A stretch of DNA of 64,000 nt from positions 10,496,001 through 10,560,000 of the forward strand of contig CM055613.1 of assembly GCA_029379385.1 (NCBI GenBank), read 5' to 3'. The notes under the pieces were generated by a model that was given only the letters and a program-made list of their open reading frames with translations, made no database searches and had not been told where the DNA came from. The translations under genes and the position numbers were made by a program. This document shows positions 12,477 to 25,017 of this stretch, piece after piece (position 1 is the stretch's first letter; every line of letters begins with the position of its first letter). The stretch is from Quillaja saponaria. Its lineage: Eukaryota > Streptophyta > Magnoliopsida > Fabales > Quillajaceae.

Positions 12477-15400
12477 TTAGCTTCTGGCTGTCTTCAGCTT
12501 CTTTAAAGCTTGGTCAGAGTCATCAATGTTAGAAACTCTAGAACGTTTCATCCCTTCATGGCTAGGTGGAAACTTATCACCCTAGGGCAAAATGAATGAA
12601 GATTCAGGTATAGTCCATAGCTCTTACAATTGTATACTTTTGATTTAATGCTAAAATTGCATTGTATTCATAAAATGACTGAGAAAAAAGGTACATGCAA
12701 TGTCAGATTACCTTCTCATTTGACATTGGTGCTGTTGGTCTGACATTTGTTTGCTTTCCAAGATCAATTTGCACTGAGATGCTAGCCTGTGACAAATCCA
12801 CTCCAGAACTCTGCAGTGCTTGTGTTAAAGTATTTAACAACCTGTTCACCAATCATAACCTGTGTTTATTAATTATTGACTCATAATCAAACTGCCTTTA
12901 AAAGTAAATGATTCTGTAAGCCTGGTAACAATTAGTATGCTATATCCATTAAAAACACAAATAAAAAGGCATATAACATTGAGAAATCTGAAAATTATAT
13001 GCCAGTCAGTTCAAGACCACATTATGAGTTTGGTTAGGACAATAAGGAAAAATCTGCAACCAATTTGTAGAAACATCTGTTCAAAAGGAAAAACCAAGCA
13101 CCTACTAAACCATCTGAACAGAAGAAGTTATAGTTATTACAAATAATATCATGAAAGTTAGGTTTTATAAGGTTGCATTCGCAGTGTGAATTGCTTCTTC
13201 TCTGTCAGAGGATTTAGAATTGCAATTTCAACCACAGTATGGAAACAATAGTAAGTAGGAATTATGGTCTCAGGCAACTGATGCAACTAATAACAGAGCC
13301 TAATGTCAGGATCGTGGCTTGCTGTAATTTTTGTGGTACTTTAAAGAACATCCCTCAACAAGTGTCAGACTATTATATTACCAAATAATCAAGGACCTAT
13401 ACATGTATGCTCATTTGAGAATGGAACCAATTAGATTGCAGCAAACTGCAAACATATTTCAAACGACTTATTTCAAAAATTTACAGACGATATAGCAAAT
13501 TAGATTAGGAAAAATCAATAAATACTCACCCTTGTGAGTAGTCACTTGATATGCTAATTGTACCTCCTTCAATAGTTAACTCATTTTGTATCAGCTTATC
13601 AGTAGCCGCAGTTAACTCTGTAGCACAAGAATCTGTCCGACGTAAAAGGCATTGGGGCTGAGGTATGGTGTTCTCTGCATCAGATACCGGCCTAGGTGGT
13701 AGTTGAGACTCTGCTCCACCACTTACGACAGAACTTAAAAACTTTGGCTGCATTGAAACAGGAATCGGCATTGCCTTAAAGGCAGTTGCGGTGCTCAGGT
13801 CAGATTCTACTAGGTTCTCTGCACTCCCAGGAATTGTTGAAGAGATATTGGTAGCTTTCTCATCAATCTTCGAAGCTAACAGCAATGCTGGATCTGAACC
13901 ATTGTTTCTCCCAATATATTGGTCAACATAACACTCTGCAGGCTTGTGATGGCTTCTCTGTTTCAAACAAAAGATGGAGATTCAGTTATTAGGTTACAGA
14001 AGGGACACCAATCATATAATTTCGTCTAGATATAAATCCGTTTGTCCAAAGTTTGACGATGCTTATGTACATCTACACCTGAACAATATACAAAGAACTG
14101 ATAACAAATAATAATAAAATGATGGCAAGGAAAGGAAAAATAAAGAGGACACAAGATTTTTACGTGTTTCACCAAATAGGGTTACGCCGCGACCGAGGTG
14201 ATCACTAAACTTTCACTATTATTTGAAAACAGTTTACAGAAGCTCTCACACTCTTCACTCACAAATATAATTATGTCTCATAGAAGGGATGGTTTGCTGC
14301 TGCGGCTCTTCATGGGCCCAGACCCAAACCCAAACCACTAAGCTAAAATTACTAGGCCCAAACATAAATGAGTCCTATAGCTTCGAAGGGTCAACAAGTA
14401 TCAGGTTTCACAAACAAGAAGATCAATATTGACTTGCAAGCCATAAATGTCTACCATAGATTTAAAAGAACAATAATCTGACAAGGAACTTATGTTTCTC
14501 GTTCAAAGACTGGAGACAGCAAAGCACTTACCCATGGCATCACTTTTTCTGCTTCGTGGTTCCATCCTTGGTATGACCCTTCATACTTAAGTACTTTCTC
14601 TTGTAAAAAGTGGATATACTCGATAACCTAAGAAAAATTCAGATAAAACATCATTTCTAGTAAGTCTTTTTAGGGATCTAGAAGAAAAATGAATTTATAG
14701 ATACCATTTACTTACCTCTAATAGAAAAGATGCCTTGTCCCTCTTTTGGTCACTATGAGGAATAAGTTCTCTCAGCATCTGAAATCTGTATTATACAATT
14801 CGAATGTTACATATGAATATTGAATATTGATAATGATTCACAACAATGTCAGGTTTGCATTGTCTTCAATCAACTGCATCCAACCATATACATATGCACA
14901 TGTTTGGTAGATGGTTACAAGATTTATAAGAATGAACATAGGAGATGATAGCCATGACAAAAAAAAAAAAAAAAAAAAAAAAAAACAGCCCCAGCCAACC
15001 AAATTAACAGCAGAATCAATTCAACCAATTCATGTTTCTAGAATAAATGTTCCTACTATGCTAACAATAATGAAAACTGCATGAATAGTGTAATCAGAAA
15101 GTTTTGTTGCCAAAGTTGAAAACTTCATTTGAACTAATTTTTTACATGGGATTAGAGATTTTACCATGATAATAATGAACAAAGATATGCATACATACAT
15201 TAAGAAAAATTTAGATACTTCACAAAAATCAGAAAATCTAAATACAAACAATTAGTAAACTAGACATAGCCGAGTACGTCCATTCTCTTGATCATATAGT
15301 ACTAGCAAGGAGAAGTAGCTCCCAAACTCTCACAAACAGACAGAGTCTGCGATGCTATATTCATGAACTAGGCATCATATATATTTATCCGCTAAAGCTC

Positions 15401-18400
15401 TCAAGAATGGTGGTAAGCGGCTAGCTACACAGTTAGTGAAGTTCCTCCTCACACTTCACAAGGTGCTCGCTTCCTCTGGATCCTAGGACTACGAAATATG
15501 ATCAAATTGGTAGGTTACCGCTCATCCAGTAGATACTAACTGATTAATCAGCACCTGATAATAGAAAATTGTTAAGATTTGCAGGGTAGGAAGTACTTGC
15601 CTGTCATTGATTTTGCTCCTTCTACGCTGCTCTGTTGCGGAATGTTTAGATCGCGGTGTATTGGCCTTTTGATCAGTGTTCTTGCCATCCACTTTGATCC
15701 TCATTAATTCCCCTGTAAAAGCTCACCTTTTAGCACTATACTGGTAACACTAAGATGCAGGAAAACACACAAGAAACAACTTGAGGTGAATGCAATAGAG
15801 AAGTATCACAGCATTCAACCTCATTTCAGTGGAAACAGCTCCAACAATAATTCTATTAAAAGTAAAAAAATGCCATACAAGTAAAATAACAGATGCTGTC
15901 CGCATTACATTTTGCACAAACAAAAATATAAAGAGCAGGGGTATAAGAAAGGAATACCTTTATGGGTTGTTGAAGATTCCTTCTTAAGATCAATGAACGC
16001 CTCTTCATCATCTAGTTCCTCTTCCTGGCTATAACTACTCTTTGCGGATTTTATCATTTCTATAAAGGTCTGGTTCTTCTTCCCAGTTGCCCTGTTGAAA
16101 TTCCCACAAAGCTGATCAGTATGTACCAACAGGTAAATTCCCAATCCAATCCAAAACAGTAATCGTAACCTCGCAAACAGGAGAAACAAAGAAAGAGACA
16201 AGAAAGATTAAGTAGAAAGGAGTGAATAAGCTACTGACTGAGAGGAAGTGCGAGAGGTGAAGCTGTTGTGACGATTGTTGGAAGAAGATTGTGACGGTCT
16301 CTCAAAAGACGTCCATTGTCCAAGTCTCACCGCTGACTCTATTGCACACAAAGAAGACGCGAAACGTTATTATTGTTGCAGAGAAGATAGGAACCTAACT
16401 ATCCAGCCCAAGACTCCAAGACTCACGTCAAAATGTTCATATTTTTCCGGGTCAATTACAATGAAGATATTATGTAGTATCATGCATGTGATATGTAAAT
16501 TGACATTGAAAATAACAAGGGGTTTCAAGTTAACTTTACCTCCCATAATCGCTGGTTTCTTTGCCACATTCTCCTTCCCTGTCTTTCCCTTCTTAACCGT
16601 AGATTCTTCCCATAAAGTGAAACCACTCCCGGTGTAAGAACTGCAGTTAGAATTCTCATCATTTCTATCATTGCTGCTTGTTTGAGCCACTGCAAATGTG
16701 GGTTCCGCGGATTTTGGAAGGCGCTGATTAAAATAAGAAAGGTGGCTTATGGTGTAAGTTCCAATCCCTCCGGGGAGAATGTGCTCAACTGAAGGAGGTG
16801 GTGGCTTTTGATGAACGACGGATATCTTATCCGTGGCTTCTTCTTTAGTGATTTTTCTCCCTACCCGTTCTAGTGGTTGCAAGAAATCATGGGTTTGTAT
16901 GTAACCTCCTGTAATTACACATGAAACAGGAGAGGGTTGCTGTCCATGAGACTTTGGGCTGCGTAAATAACTGCCACATGCATGCAACAATAAACAGAGA
17001 AAACTTACACACTGGGGTAGCAAATTCTGAAACAAAGGAAAGGACGGTTAGATTAGTAGGCTTTGCCTAATTGGGTTTGTCTCTAAAGAGCCAGCTTTAA
17101 TTAATGCAGCTAACAATAAGACTCTAGATCTAGCTAGCTAGATAGGTAGTCCAAGTATGTTAACTTTCTAGAATGATTAAAAGAATTAGAACCACATCAG
17201 GTTCTCAGTGTAGTTACTAATTAGAAACTTCATTTCTTCAGTAAACAGAAGAAATCTAAGAAAAACCTGATAGCAAAAGTTATATTGAATTGGTTCTACA
17301 ATGTTCAAAAACCATGAAAAGGTGAACATCATTTTGATCTCACTTAAAGTCATACCTTTTCCTTCTCCAAGATATATTTGGAAGCGATCTTTCTTTAACG
17401 TCACCTTTATAACTTTTATACCGGATTTGCCTTTAGGTTCATAGGAATATACAACTTTAAATTCATAAAAATTTATAAAAAAATTTATTTTTCAATTTTT
17501 ATGGCAATTATTCCTTATTTACCATCAGCATTACTAAACCTAGTTATCCATATACCCACTTTTTATGTTAAACTAAATTAAATGAAAGACTAATATGAGA
17601 CAAATAATAACTATTTTTAATAAATATTTAACATTAAAAGCTTGTTTGAGGCAAGGTGGATAATAATATAATTCAAGAGTACAACATTTGGTTACAAAAT
17701 AATAATATAAATTATATTGATTTCCCATTTTATACTATACCTGATGACAATAATAATAGTATTATAAATAATGTATGACATGAAACCAAGTATAAACTAT
17801 CAAAATAACAATTTCAGAAGAAAAAAAAGAGTAGAGAAGAAAGCCAACTTAAAATACATATCCCCCGAGGAAAAGTTAGTCGTATACCAAATAACAAACA
17901 AAACCTATCTTTCATTCACTGTTGATCTTGGCCGTTAATGAGGACAGACAGTCGAGGCATTATTTCTCTTTTTGAAAAATAGCAATTAGCAAGCATGCCC
18001 CGCAACTGCGAAATGACATCTCAATGAGTAAGACCATACGGGTCCCATCAAGCCCCCGTGCTAATCTGCGGTACTAATGCTGGATAACTTCAACATTATT
18101 TTCTTTTTATTTTTATTTTTATTTTTTTAGTAAAAAAAAACAAGAAATAGAACACTAGAGTCTGGCCCACTAGATTCATGGCCCAGATCCACGGATAAAA
18201 TGCAGTCACGTGCACAAACGACCGTGACGAGCCACACCATAATTTCATCAACAGTTTAACAGTTCATGGAAAGTGACACTAGTTAAAAATTATATTCTCC
18301 CCTCAAATTTGTTAATCTTTTTAGTTAAAATTAAAATATCATCTTCTTTTCAATTTTAATTCCAGAAAAGACTTACAGATTTTTTCAAATTATGTTGTAA

Positions 18401-18775
18401 CTAGAGTTTAAATTTTATTTTTTCTATAAATTATGATATATTTATATACATTGAGGAATATATAAATGATTGGAATTATTATTTAACCAAAAAAAAAAAG
18501 GTAAAAGAGAAAGCATACCTTGAGAAGATGGTCTTGGATCTTGTTGGGCAGTTGAATTACTATACAGTGACAGAAAGTCATGCGTGGGTTTCCTTCCTGG
18601 TCCCGGTAAAATTTAAAAAAATTAAAATAACAGAATATAATTTTAATTTTTTTCGTCATATTGATAATAAACTTAGAAAAAAAGTGAAAATGAATTCACA
18701 GAAGATATATACATCTATATCGGCGAGACTACCTTGGGTTCCAGAGGGACGGGGGTGAGGATGAGGAAGCTCCAT
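12477..18775 (-). CDS. BIM1-like bHLH transcription factor (BES1-interacting Myc-like)
   Basis: Eleven exons on the minus strand: 18733-18775, 18519-18596, 16540-16908, 16239-16338, 15958-16091, 15601-15712, 14716-14785, 14532-14627, 13530-13957, 12712-12841 and 12477-12581. Phases match throughout, giving 554 residues (Arabidopsis BIM1 is of similar size). BIM proteins pair with BES1 to bind E-box/G-box promoters in brassinosteroid response; the site of action is the nucleus. Visible features: start [10 protein letters not shown], two THDFL motifs (19-23 and 46-50), [11 protein letters not shown], an acidic [15 protein letters not shown] patch, and the bHLH at about 264-313. Its basic part carries the H265/E269/R273 triad expected for G-box binding, and helix 2 reads [18 protein letters not shown]. 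The protein ends KKLKTARS. The start is fixed by the conserved MELP opening in its own small exon. Intron 6 uses a GC donor. Specific partner choice is inferred from the family. Confidence 0.93.
14085..14410. mobile_element. Probable retroelement fragment in BIM1-like intron 8
   Basis: Inside the intron 13958-14531 is a block with a composition unlike the neighbouring intron. It contains the word TTTTTACGTGTTTCACCAAA followed by a run of GC-richer sequence and GGCCCAAACC-like words. Comparable TTTACGTGGTTC blocks recur in many plant genomes as LTR-type repeat sequence. No ends or target duplication were found, so this rests on resemblance only. Confidence 0.35.
14959..14985. repeat. Homopolymer A run (27 nt) in intron
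   Basis: An uninterrupted A run on the plus strand is a T run in transcript sense. It lies inside intron 6 of the BIM1-like gene, the same intron that has the GC donor. It may be a former retroposon tail or simple slippage, and it is prone to assembly and sequencing length errors. Confidence 0.9.
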
Positions 18776-20300
18776 CAAAGCTGACCAACTGTCTTTTATC
18801 TTTCCCTGTAATTTAACTGAATTTTGAAATCTCAATACAACAAGAGAAATCAGGGTCTCAACGGACGAATTTCATTCGACAGTTGAAGCTCCGATCAAAT
18901 TCTTGCAACTGATTCTCAGATCCAAATTGTACCGCTCTTGTAGGAAATTTTAAAGATCGGAGGCGCATGCGCTTTCTCTTCTATAAGATTTGCGAAAACC
19001 AGTCAGTCAAAAAGTTTGTGTGACTGTTCTCAGAGAAAATTCTACTGTCACCGTTTAGAGGGAAAATATTTTCACTAACAGGACCTCTACTCAGGAATTG
19101 ACTGAATCTACAAACAGAATTCCCATAATTCAACATGTCAACTATCTTTTCTTCTTCTTTATATGAAAATCTCGAACAAAATTAAAGTCAGTCTCAGCTC
19201 AAAAAACTCAAAAGAACAAAATTCTTAGAAATTCAACACGAAAGAGAAGGATCCAAATAACAAAATTCAGGTATACAGAAATAAGCATAATATCAATACC
19301 TGAATTTTAATTCAGATAATTATAATCTGCTTCAGTCAAATCAAACTTGAATTTTAATTCCGCCGGTGTGCCGGACAACTTGAATTGAATTCCGTCGTGA
19401 AATCGAAATGCAAACAGAATCTGCTTCAAATATCGACCAAATAATATCTTCTATTTTTTTTACTTTTCTCTTTCTTTTTCAAATTCTTCGCTCTGAAAAA
19501 CTAGCAGTGCGGCGAAAGATGAGGCTTCAGGTCGGACTCCTCTCTCTGCCTTTTCTCTCTCTTTCCTTCTCTCTTTCTGTTGGGTTCAAAGACCTTTTTA
19601 TACAATTTTTTTTCCCCTTACTTTCTGTATGTCCTGTCCAACTTAATTGCATTTTAGTTGTTTTCCGTTAATTGGAAACGCCATTTATTTGACGACGTTG
19701 CTGCGAATAACGTCGTTAATATCGTAAGGGACTTTTTTATTTTTTTATACGGATTCGACCCCTTACGCTCTGGGCTTTATGACATTTTATAATTCGTACA
19801 AGAAGATTATCTACCCTTGCCAGATTCAATTTTCTAATGCGTTGGCGATCCCGACATAAATTTTTACATTTTCATGGATTACTACTATAATTTTATATTT
19901 TAATTTCTTTTCTGTAAAATCTCTACTATAATTTTGTTCGTTTCCTTCCTATAACCAAAAACAATTTTAAAATTATAGTTTAAAATTTCTATCGTATATA
20001 TTTTTATTGTCTTTTTTAAATAATTTTTTAATATTAAGATAAATTTAGTAAAAAAAAATTCATTCCCTAGTGTACTGACAAGGAAAATCGGTAGGTACTT
20101 GTGGATCTTCCTTTTCACATTGTTCCAAGTATGTCCCTCCATATGGATTACTATGCCAGCCGTAGCTAATCACAATTAATTTAGTAATGTCTTAAAGTAA
20201 ATATTTATATTTGACATGAATAGTTACGGTAATAAATCAAATTATGACCTAATTCGATATTAATTATTTACAAATATATATAATTTGATTAAATCCTGTA
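18776..20300 (-). promoter_or_regulatory. Upstream region of the BIM1-like gene
   Basis: Sequence just upstream of the MELP start (18776 to about 19600) is richer in GC than its surroundings and probably holds the 5' leader and core promoter of the minus-strand gene. A leader intron is possible, since TTACAG in transcript sense lies about 30 bases before the start codon. The plus-strand frame at 19408-19671 is pyrimidine-rich and not protein-like. Exact start sites cannot be read. Confidence 0.4.
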
Positions 20301-20303
20301 AAG

Positions 20304-20305
<2 letters not shown>

Positions 20306-20343
<38 letters not shown>
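20306..20343. repeat. (AT)n microsatellite
   Basis: About 19 uninterrupted AT units in AT-rich intergenic DNA. It is a simple sequence repeat, useful only as a length-variable marker. Confidence 0.95.
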
Positions 20344-20346
<3 letters not shown>

Positions 20347-21617
20347 ATGGGACAAAAATTATAGTAAAAAGAATAGTTACTATTTGAGAGAGAAAATTGG
20401 TAACGTGAGTGTAGTAAATAAAGTAATAAACCAAGGTTTGACATGTAAGGTGTTGACTTGAGAATATAGTAGATAATTAATAGAGGGAGGTGATGATTAG
20501 GGCACAGATCCCAAGCCAGAATTAGAATGAATTATCCAACTTAATAGCTCATGACTAATTATTGAGTTCAATGAACTGAATCAGGGAAAAGAAAAAGAGG
20601 CAGGCAGGCAGGCAGCTTTAATAGAATACTGTCTCTGTTTGTTTTGTTTGGCTGTGACCTCCTGACATGGGAGATGACTGTGCAGAAGGATGTTGGTGGT
20701 AAAGAAGGAAATGTCACGTGCTCAGCCTACTCCCATCCCTCTCTCTCTCTCTCATAGACTCATAGTCACAGTAAACATGCCTTGCTCTCATGTGCATAGC
20801 CCCCAGATTCTCTCTTTTTCTTTCACCTTCTCCTTCTCCTTCTATCTCCAACTCAAACAAGCACAAAATTCATTATCTAATATTTTCTTCATTTCAATTT
20901 TATTTTATTTTCAATTTATATGAAGGCTTATAGATGGCATGTGGCTATATGCAATATGCATATGATATGAGTTAACATTTTTATATAAATTAATAATGTG
21001 AAATGAATCTTTTTTTTATTACGTTGTTTCTTTTAGTTCCGACAATCATGGAAAGCATTCAAAATGAGATGCTTCGTTACCATTAGGACAGCCTGGCGTG
21101 ACAATATATTCCAGCATCTTTTGTTCATAAAGTTTATTTTATAACATTCACTGTTTATGATGTAAAACAAATGGTGCTACAATTCCATGTATTGTCATGT
21201 ATATGAATTTGAATGTTTAGCCAACTATATGACGACGAGATTTTAATTTTATTACATATAATATAAAATAATTCAAATCTCGTATTGCTTAAATTGAAAT
21301 TTTTTATTTTGATTAATTACGTTTATTAGATAATTAAAATTTATTGAACAATTTCATACGACGAATTGTAACACAGAGAAAACGTGATGTAATGTAACAT
21401 TAACATGCATAATCTCAAAAAATATTGTCCAATAAATTTTAATATACATGCAGCAATTCTCATCTCAATGAGTAGCTCTTTTTTAAGAATTTCATGTTTG
21501 CAGTGGATACGTGCATGGTGCACTAGATGGTTGTACTGTAAAACCCGATGCCACACACGTATGTAACAACAAATTCATAGGGTGATGCATGGACTTCCTC
21601 CCATAAAGCCAACAATT

Positions 21618-21661
21618 CCCCCTCCCCCCTCCCCTTCCCTTCCCTCCCCTCCCTCTTCCCC
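21618..21661. repeat. C-run tract, G-quadruplex potential on minus strand
   Basis: Eight C runs of three to six bases are separated by one to four bases, mostly T. The minus strand therefore reads as repeated G runs meeting the usual G3+N1-7 quadruplex pattern twice over, and the plus strand could form an i-motif. It is an isolated GC-rich spot in AT-rich intergenic DNA with no gene attached. Confidence 0.8.
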
Positions 21662-21769
21662 TACGGCGAAAGCTAGGGGACTTGAACCCTCACGATGGTT
21701 CATTTATTACTATGCTAAAAGTTTAAACTGTCAACTCTATATTTTCTTATCGAGATAGCATAAGCAGTA

Positions 21770-22600
21770 GCGGACCTAAACATTTAATTTTGAGGTCTAT
21801 GTAAATTGTATTTTAGTTACAAAACTCAGAGTAAATAGGCCTTTCTATAATGTAAAATTGAGATATCTCATTAGCAATCATAAATTAACTTTAGTGAAAA
21901 AAAAATCTCATATAATATCAATTATTTTAAAATAAGAATTACTATTTTTTTAATAAACTAAAACTATTATAGAAAAAAAAATATTATGGATCATGTTTAT
22001 TAATCAAAATATAAATTGAATCAGTATTTCTACTAAAAATATATAAAATGTCGAGTTCTAATAAATTGTTATTAGCCACTTGAGTTGTGTATTAAGAATG
22101 GATAAAACATGGATAGAAATTCTAAGATTGATTAATGAAAACAAGAATATATAGATCAAGAAACAACATAAAAATTAAGAAATAAAAAATATATAAAAAC
22201 ACCTCATTCATATTTGTCAAAATAATTATGAGTATTAAATATGTAGTATATTTATTATAAACTAACATGAATTTACATTCATTTTTAGATTTGATTATTT
22301 TTATAATCTCTTTCTTTTGGTTTTCCAACTAGTTTAACCCGATAAAATTATTAAATAATATTTTTATAAGGATCATAATTATAAAAAGTATCAAATTTTA
22401 TAGCTAAATATATATCAGACTGATAAATATATAAATTTGAAGAGTCAAAACATAGTCTGTTCAAAATCTTGTAAGGGCAAGAATAATAAAAGTATAAATT
22501 TTTTAAGATCAAAGTAAAAAAATTTCTAAAATCCAGTAAAGGCCATATGGCACCTATATCCCATGTAGTAGTTCTACAACAAAGCAGTCTGCGGCTATAC
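21770..22600. repeat. Decayed dispersed repeat
   Basis: The block opens with AGTAGCGGACCTAAACATTT followed by TTGAGGTCTATGTAAATTGT, and ends with words such as TAAGGGCAAGAATAATAAAAG and AAGGCCATATGGCACCTATA. This general arrangement resembles a common class of plant dispersed repeats that carry a GCGGAGCC-like head. Similar short words occur near 32370 in this window. Ends and class are not resolved. Confidence 0.35.
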
Positions 22601-24989
22601 CTAAAAAAAACGTGATGTGCTTGTTAATTGGATTGTCAATTACCGATGTCACATTATTTTTATTTAAGTTGCTTATTAAAAAAAACACAGAATCAATTAA
22701 AAATAAGGCCTAGAAAAAAGTTGAGAATGTGATAGTGTTGAAAATGTTAATTTTGGGAAAAGATAAGACTGATAAACACGTTAATTTCTTAAATAGGAAT
22801 TCTACAAAGTTTGGTTTAAAATTAAATATGCATATAAGTAGTTATCAAAGAGTGGGTATGGAAATTCAACATAACTCTATAATCATACCAGCTAATTTGA
22901 CTTTAAAAGCCAATAACGACTCAAATCTCCCAGTTTGCATGATCAAAAAAAGAAAATTGACAACTTAAAATTATCCCACGTTTAAGATAAGAAAATGACA
23001 CTAGGTGCTATCACTCTCAATTATTATAAAATTTGAGTATTCTTTATTTAATTTTAATTATGTTAAAAATATCACGAGTAGATGTATAAAAAAAAACACT
23101 CTCTTCTTCAAAGTGATTTTAAGAAAAAATTATAAGTACATATTTTACAAGATTGTAGTTATGGTAATTACTAAACTTGTACAATATAAATAATATAGTT
23201 TTGGAAAGTATCACTACTTTTATTACTATAGTACAAAAATTATTTTTGGTCAATATTGTCCCATTTTATAACATTCACAGATGGTTAACATTTTGTAAAG
23301 AAATTAATGAAGTGACTTAGAGATAAATTTTCTGCCCTAAGTGTGATGAATTGGTAAAAAAAATAAAAATTTCTTTCTCCTTCTTTCTCGTGGATCCTCC
23401 ATCAACACTATTTCTTTTCTCCTCTCTCTAAACATCGTGAAATTAGAATTTGTGATTTGGACATTTTAAAAAATTGATTAACCCTATTAAAGTTTTCTAT
23501 TTTCTTAATGAGTTATGAATGAGAAATAATAATTTGACCATAATGATAATGTTATCAACATGTCAACATTTTATAGTTTGCATTTTGACCTATTGAATTG
23601 GAATTAATTTTAATTTTAAAAAAATTAAAATTTGTTATGATTATAATATACAAGTTTGGATTACATAAAAAATTACTACCAAAATTATGTTTCAAGTATT
23701 TAGTGATATTCCTAGTATCATTGGATATGACATTAGTGAATCCGAATAAATTATTACATTCCTTTTTAGTCTAATGTTAGTAGGAATTTTTCACAAATGT
23801 TATGTCTAATTAGGCTCATGTCTTAAAATATTATAATATACACAACTTTGAACTTGAAAAAGAAAAATCTTTCTTTAAGGTAATTTTTTTTTGGGTACAT
23901 TTTTTTTTTGGGGTACATTCTTAAGGTAAATTTAAACTTAAAAGACATTTAAATCAATAAAACAGAAGTTGAATTTCTTTTATTAAATAAAAAGTAAATT
24001 ATTAATTTTTATTTGGGACTTCTAACGCCCACACTTTGTTTTACAAAACAAATCTAACATGTTGTACTCCTCCTTATCACATGATATAGAGAGGATTAAG
24101 GCCCTACACACAATGCACTAGTTTGGATTTGTTGGTTCGTCGTCCATCCCATGCTGTTTTATTCTCTCTTCTAATATTGGCCAGAATCTGTCTTGTTCTC
24201 TTCAATGCCAGGAGCAGTTGTAGTCCTTTTTTTGGTGATTTCATGAGCCTATAAAACGACTTGTAGCATGGTGTTTATGTGCTTAATGAATTAATTAGCA
24301 TTTTTTTTACTTATTACACATTTCCCCATACATCTCATAAAAAATGTCGTACTTTATGTAGAGAGCCAATAACAATCTATTTTTTCGGATTACAAACACA
24401 AACCTTAAATAGTGGTTGTTTTTAAAAAAAATAAAAGTTAAGGATAAAATCACACGTAGACACTAGACATTTTATCTCGTACACATATTTTTTAAATATT
24501 AAAAATAAATTTTTTAGGGGTTTATTTTGACATCAATTATCAAATTAATAAGTGTAATGACATGTTTAAATTGTCATAGAGGTGAGATAAGTTTGTCACG
24601 AATAGTATTTTATGTATTCTTGATTGTGATTTTATCTTCTTTTTTTTGTATAACTTTTGACATCAAATTTAATTTATTTTTGTTTTATCTTTCTTAATAA
24701 GTGTCAATTGTAAATATATTTTGTAGACCATGAATATAAAACACAAATTTCAAATAATGTAAAAGTAAATTAAAAGTAACACAAGATCGTAAACTATAAC
24801 TATTGTTTCACCTTTTAAACAGAGCACAAGACACCCTTTAAAAATAAAGATGAGCCTAGGACTTAGCTAAGCTATAAAAGTGTTTTTTATGAGGTAGGAG
24901 TTAGATCAGCATTAGCTTAAATAATTAAGGAGCGATTTGACGTGAAAAAAAGAAAAACGATATGTCGTCACAGATCCAAGGTGTTGGGC

Positions 24990-25017
24990 CACGTGAGTTG
25001 ACTCCTCAACTCACGTG
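24990..25017. promoter_or_regulatory. Perfect 12-bp inverted repeat holding two G-boxes
   Basis: CACGTGAGTTGA (24990-25001) and TCAACTCACGTG (25006-25017) are exact reverse complements around the four-base spacer CTCC. Each arm begins or ends with the G-box CACGTG, the site of bHLH and bZIP factors and of ABRE-type control. The arms also carry a TTGA/TCAA core. No gene lies within several kilobases on either side, so any target is unknown. Confidence 0.85.

Noticed and set aside
13526..13966. 146-codon minus-strand frame as a separate gene
   Set aside because: It is exon 9 of the BIM1-like gene with intron bases at both ends; splice borders and phases join it to its neighbours.
15596..15600. 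GT donor at 15596 as the main splice of BIM1-like intron 6
   Set aside because: It gives NDRQMLREL, dropping a conserved helix-1 residue; the GC donor restores [10 protein letters not shown].
16370..17035. 221-codon minus-strand frame as a separate gene
   Set aside because: Its centre (16540-16908) is exon 3 of the BIM1-like gene; both ends run into introns.
19408..19671. Plus-strand 87-codon frame rich in Phe, Leu and Ser
   Set aside because: The composition comes from a pyrimidine-rich promoter or leader; no conserved features.
20680..20880. Possible microRNA precursor around the CACGTGCTC word
   Set aside because: No long hairpin arm could be paired by eye and no known mature microRNA sequence matched.
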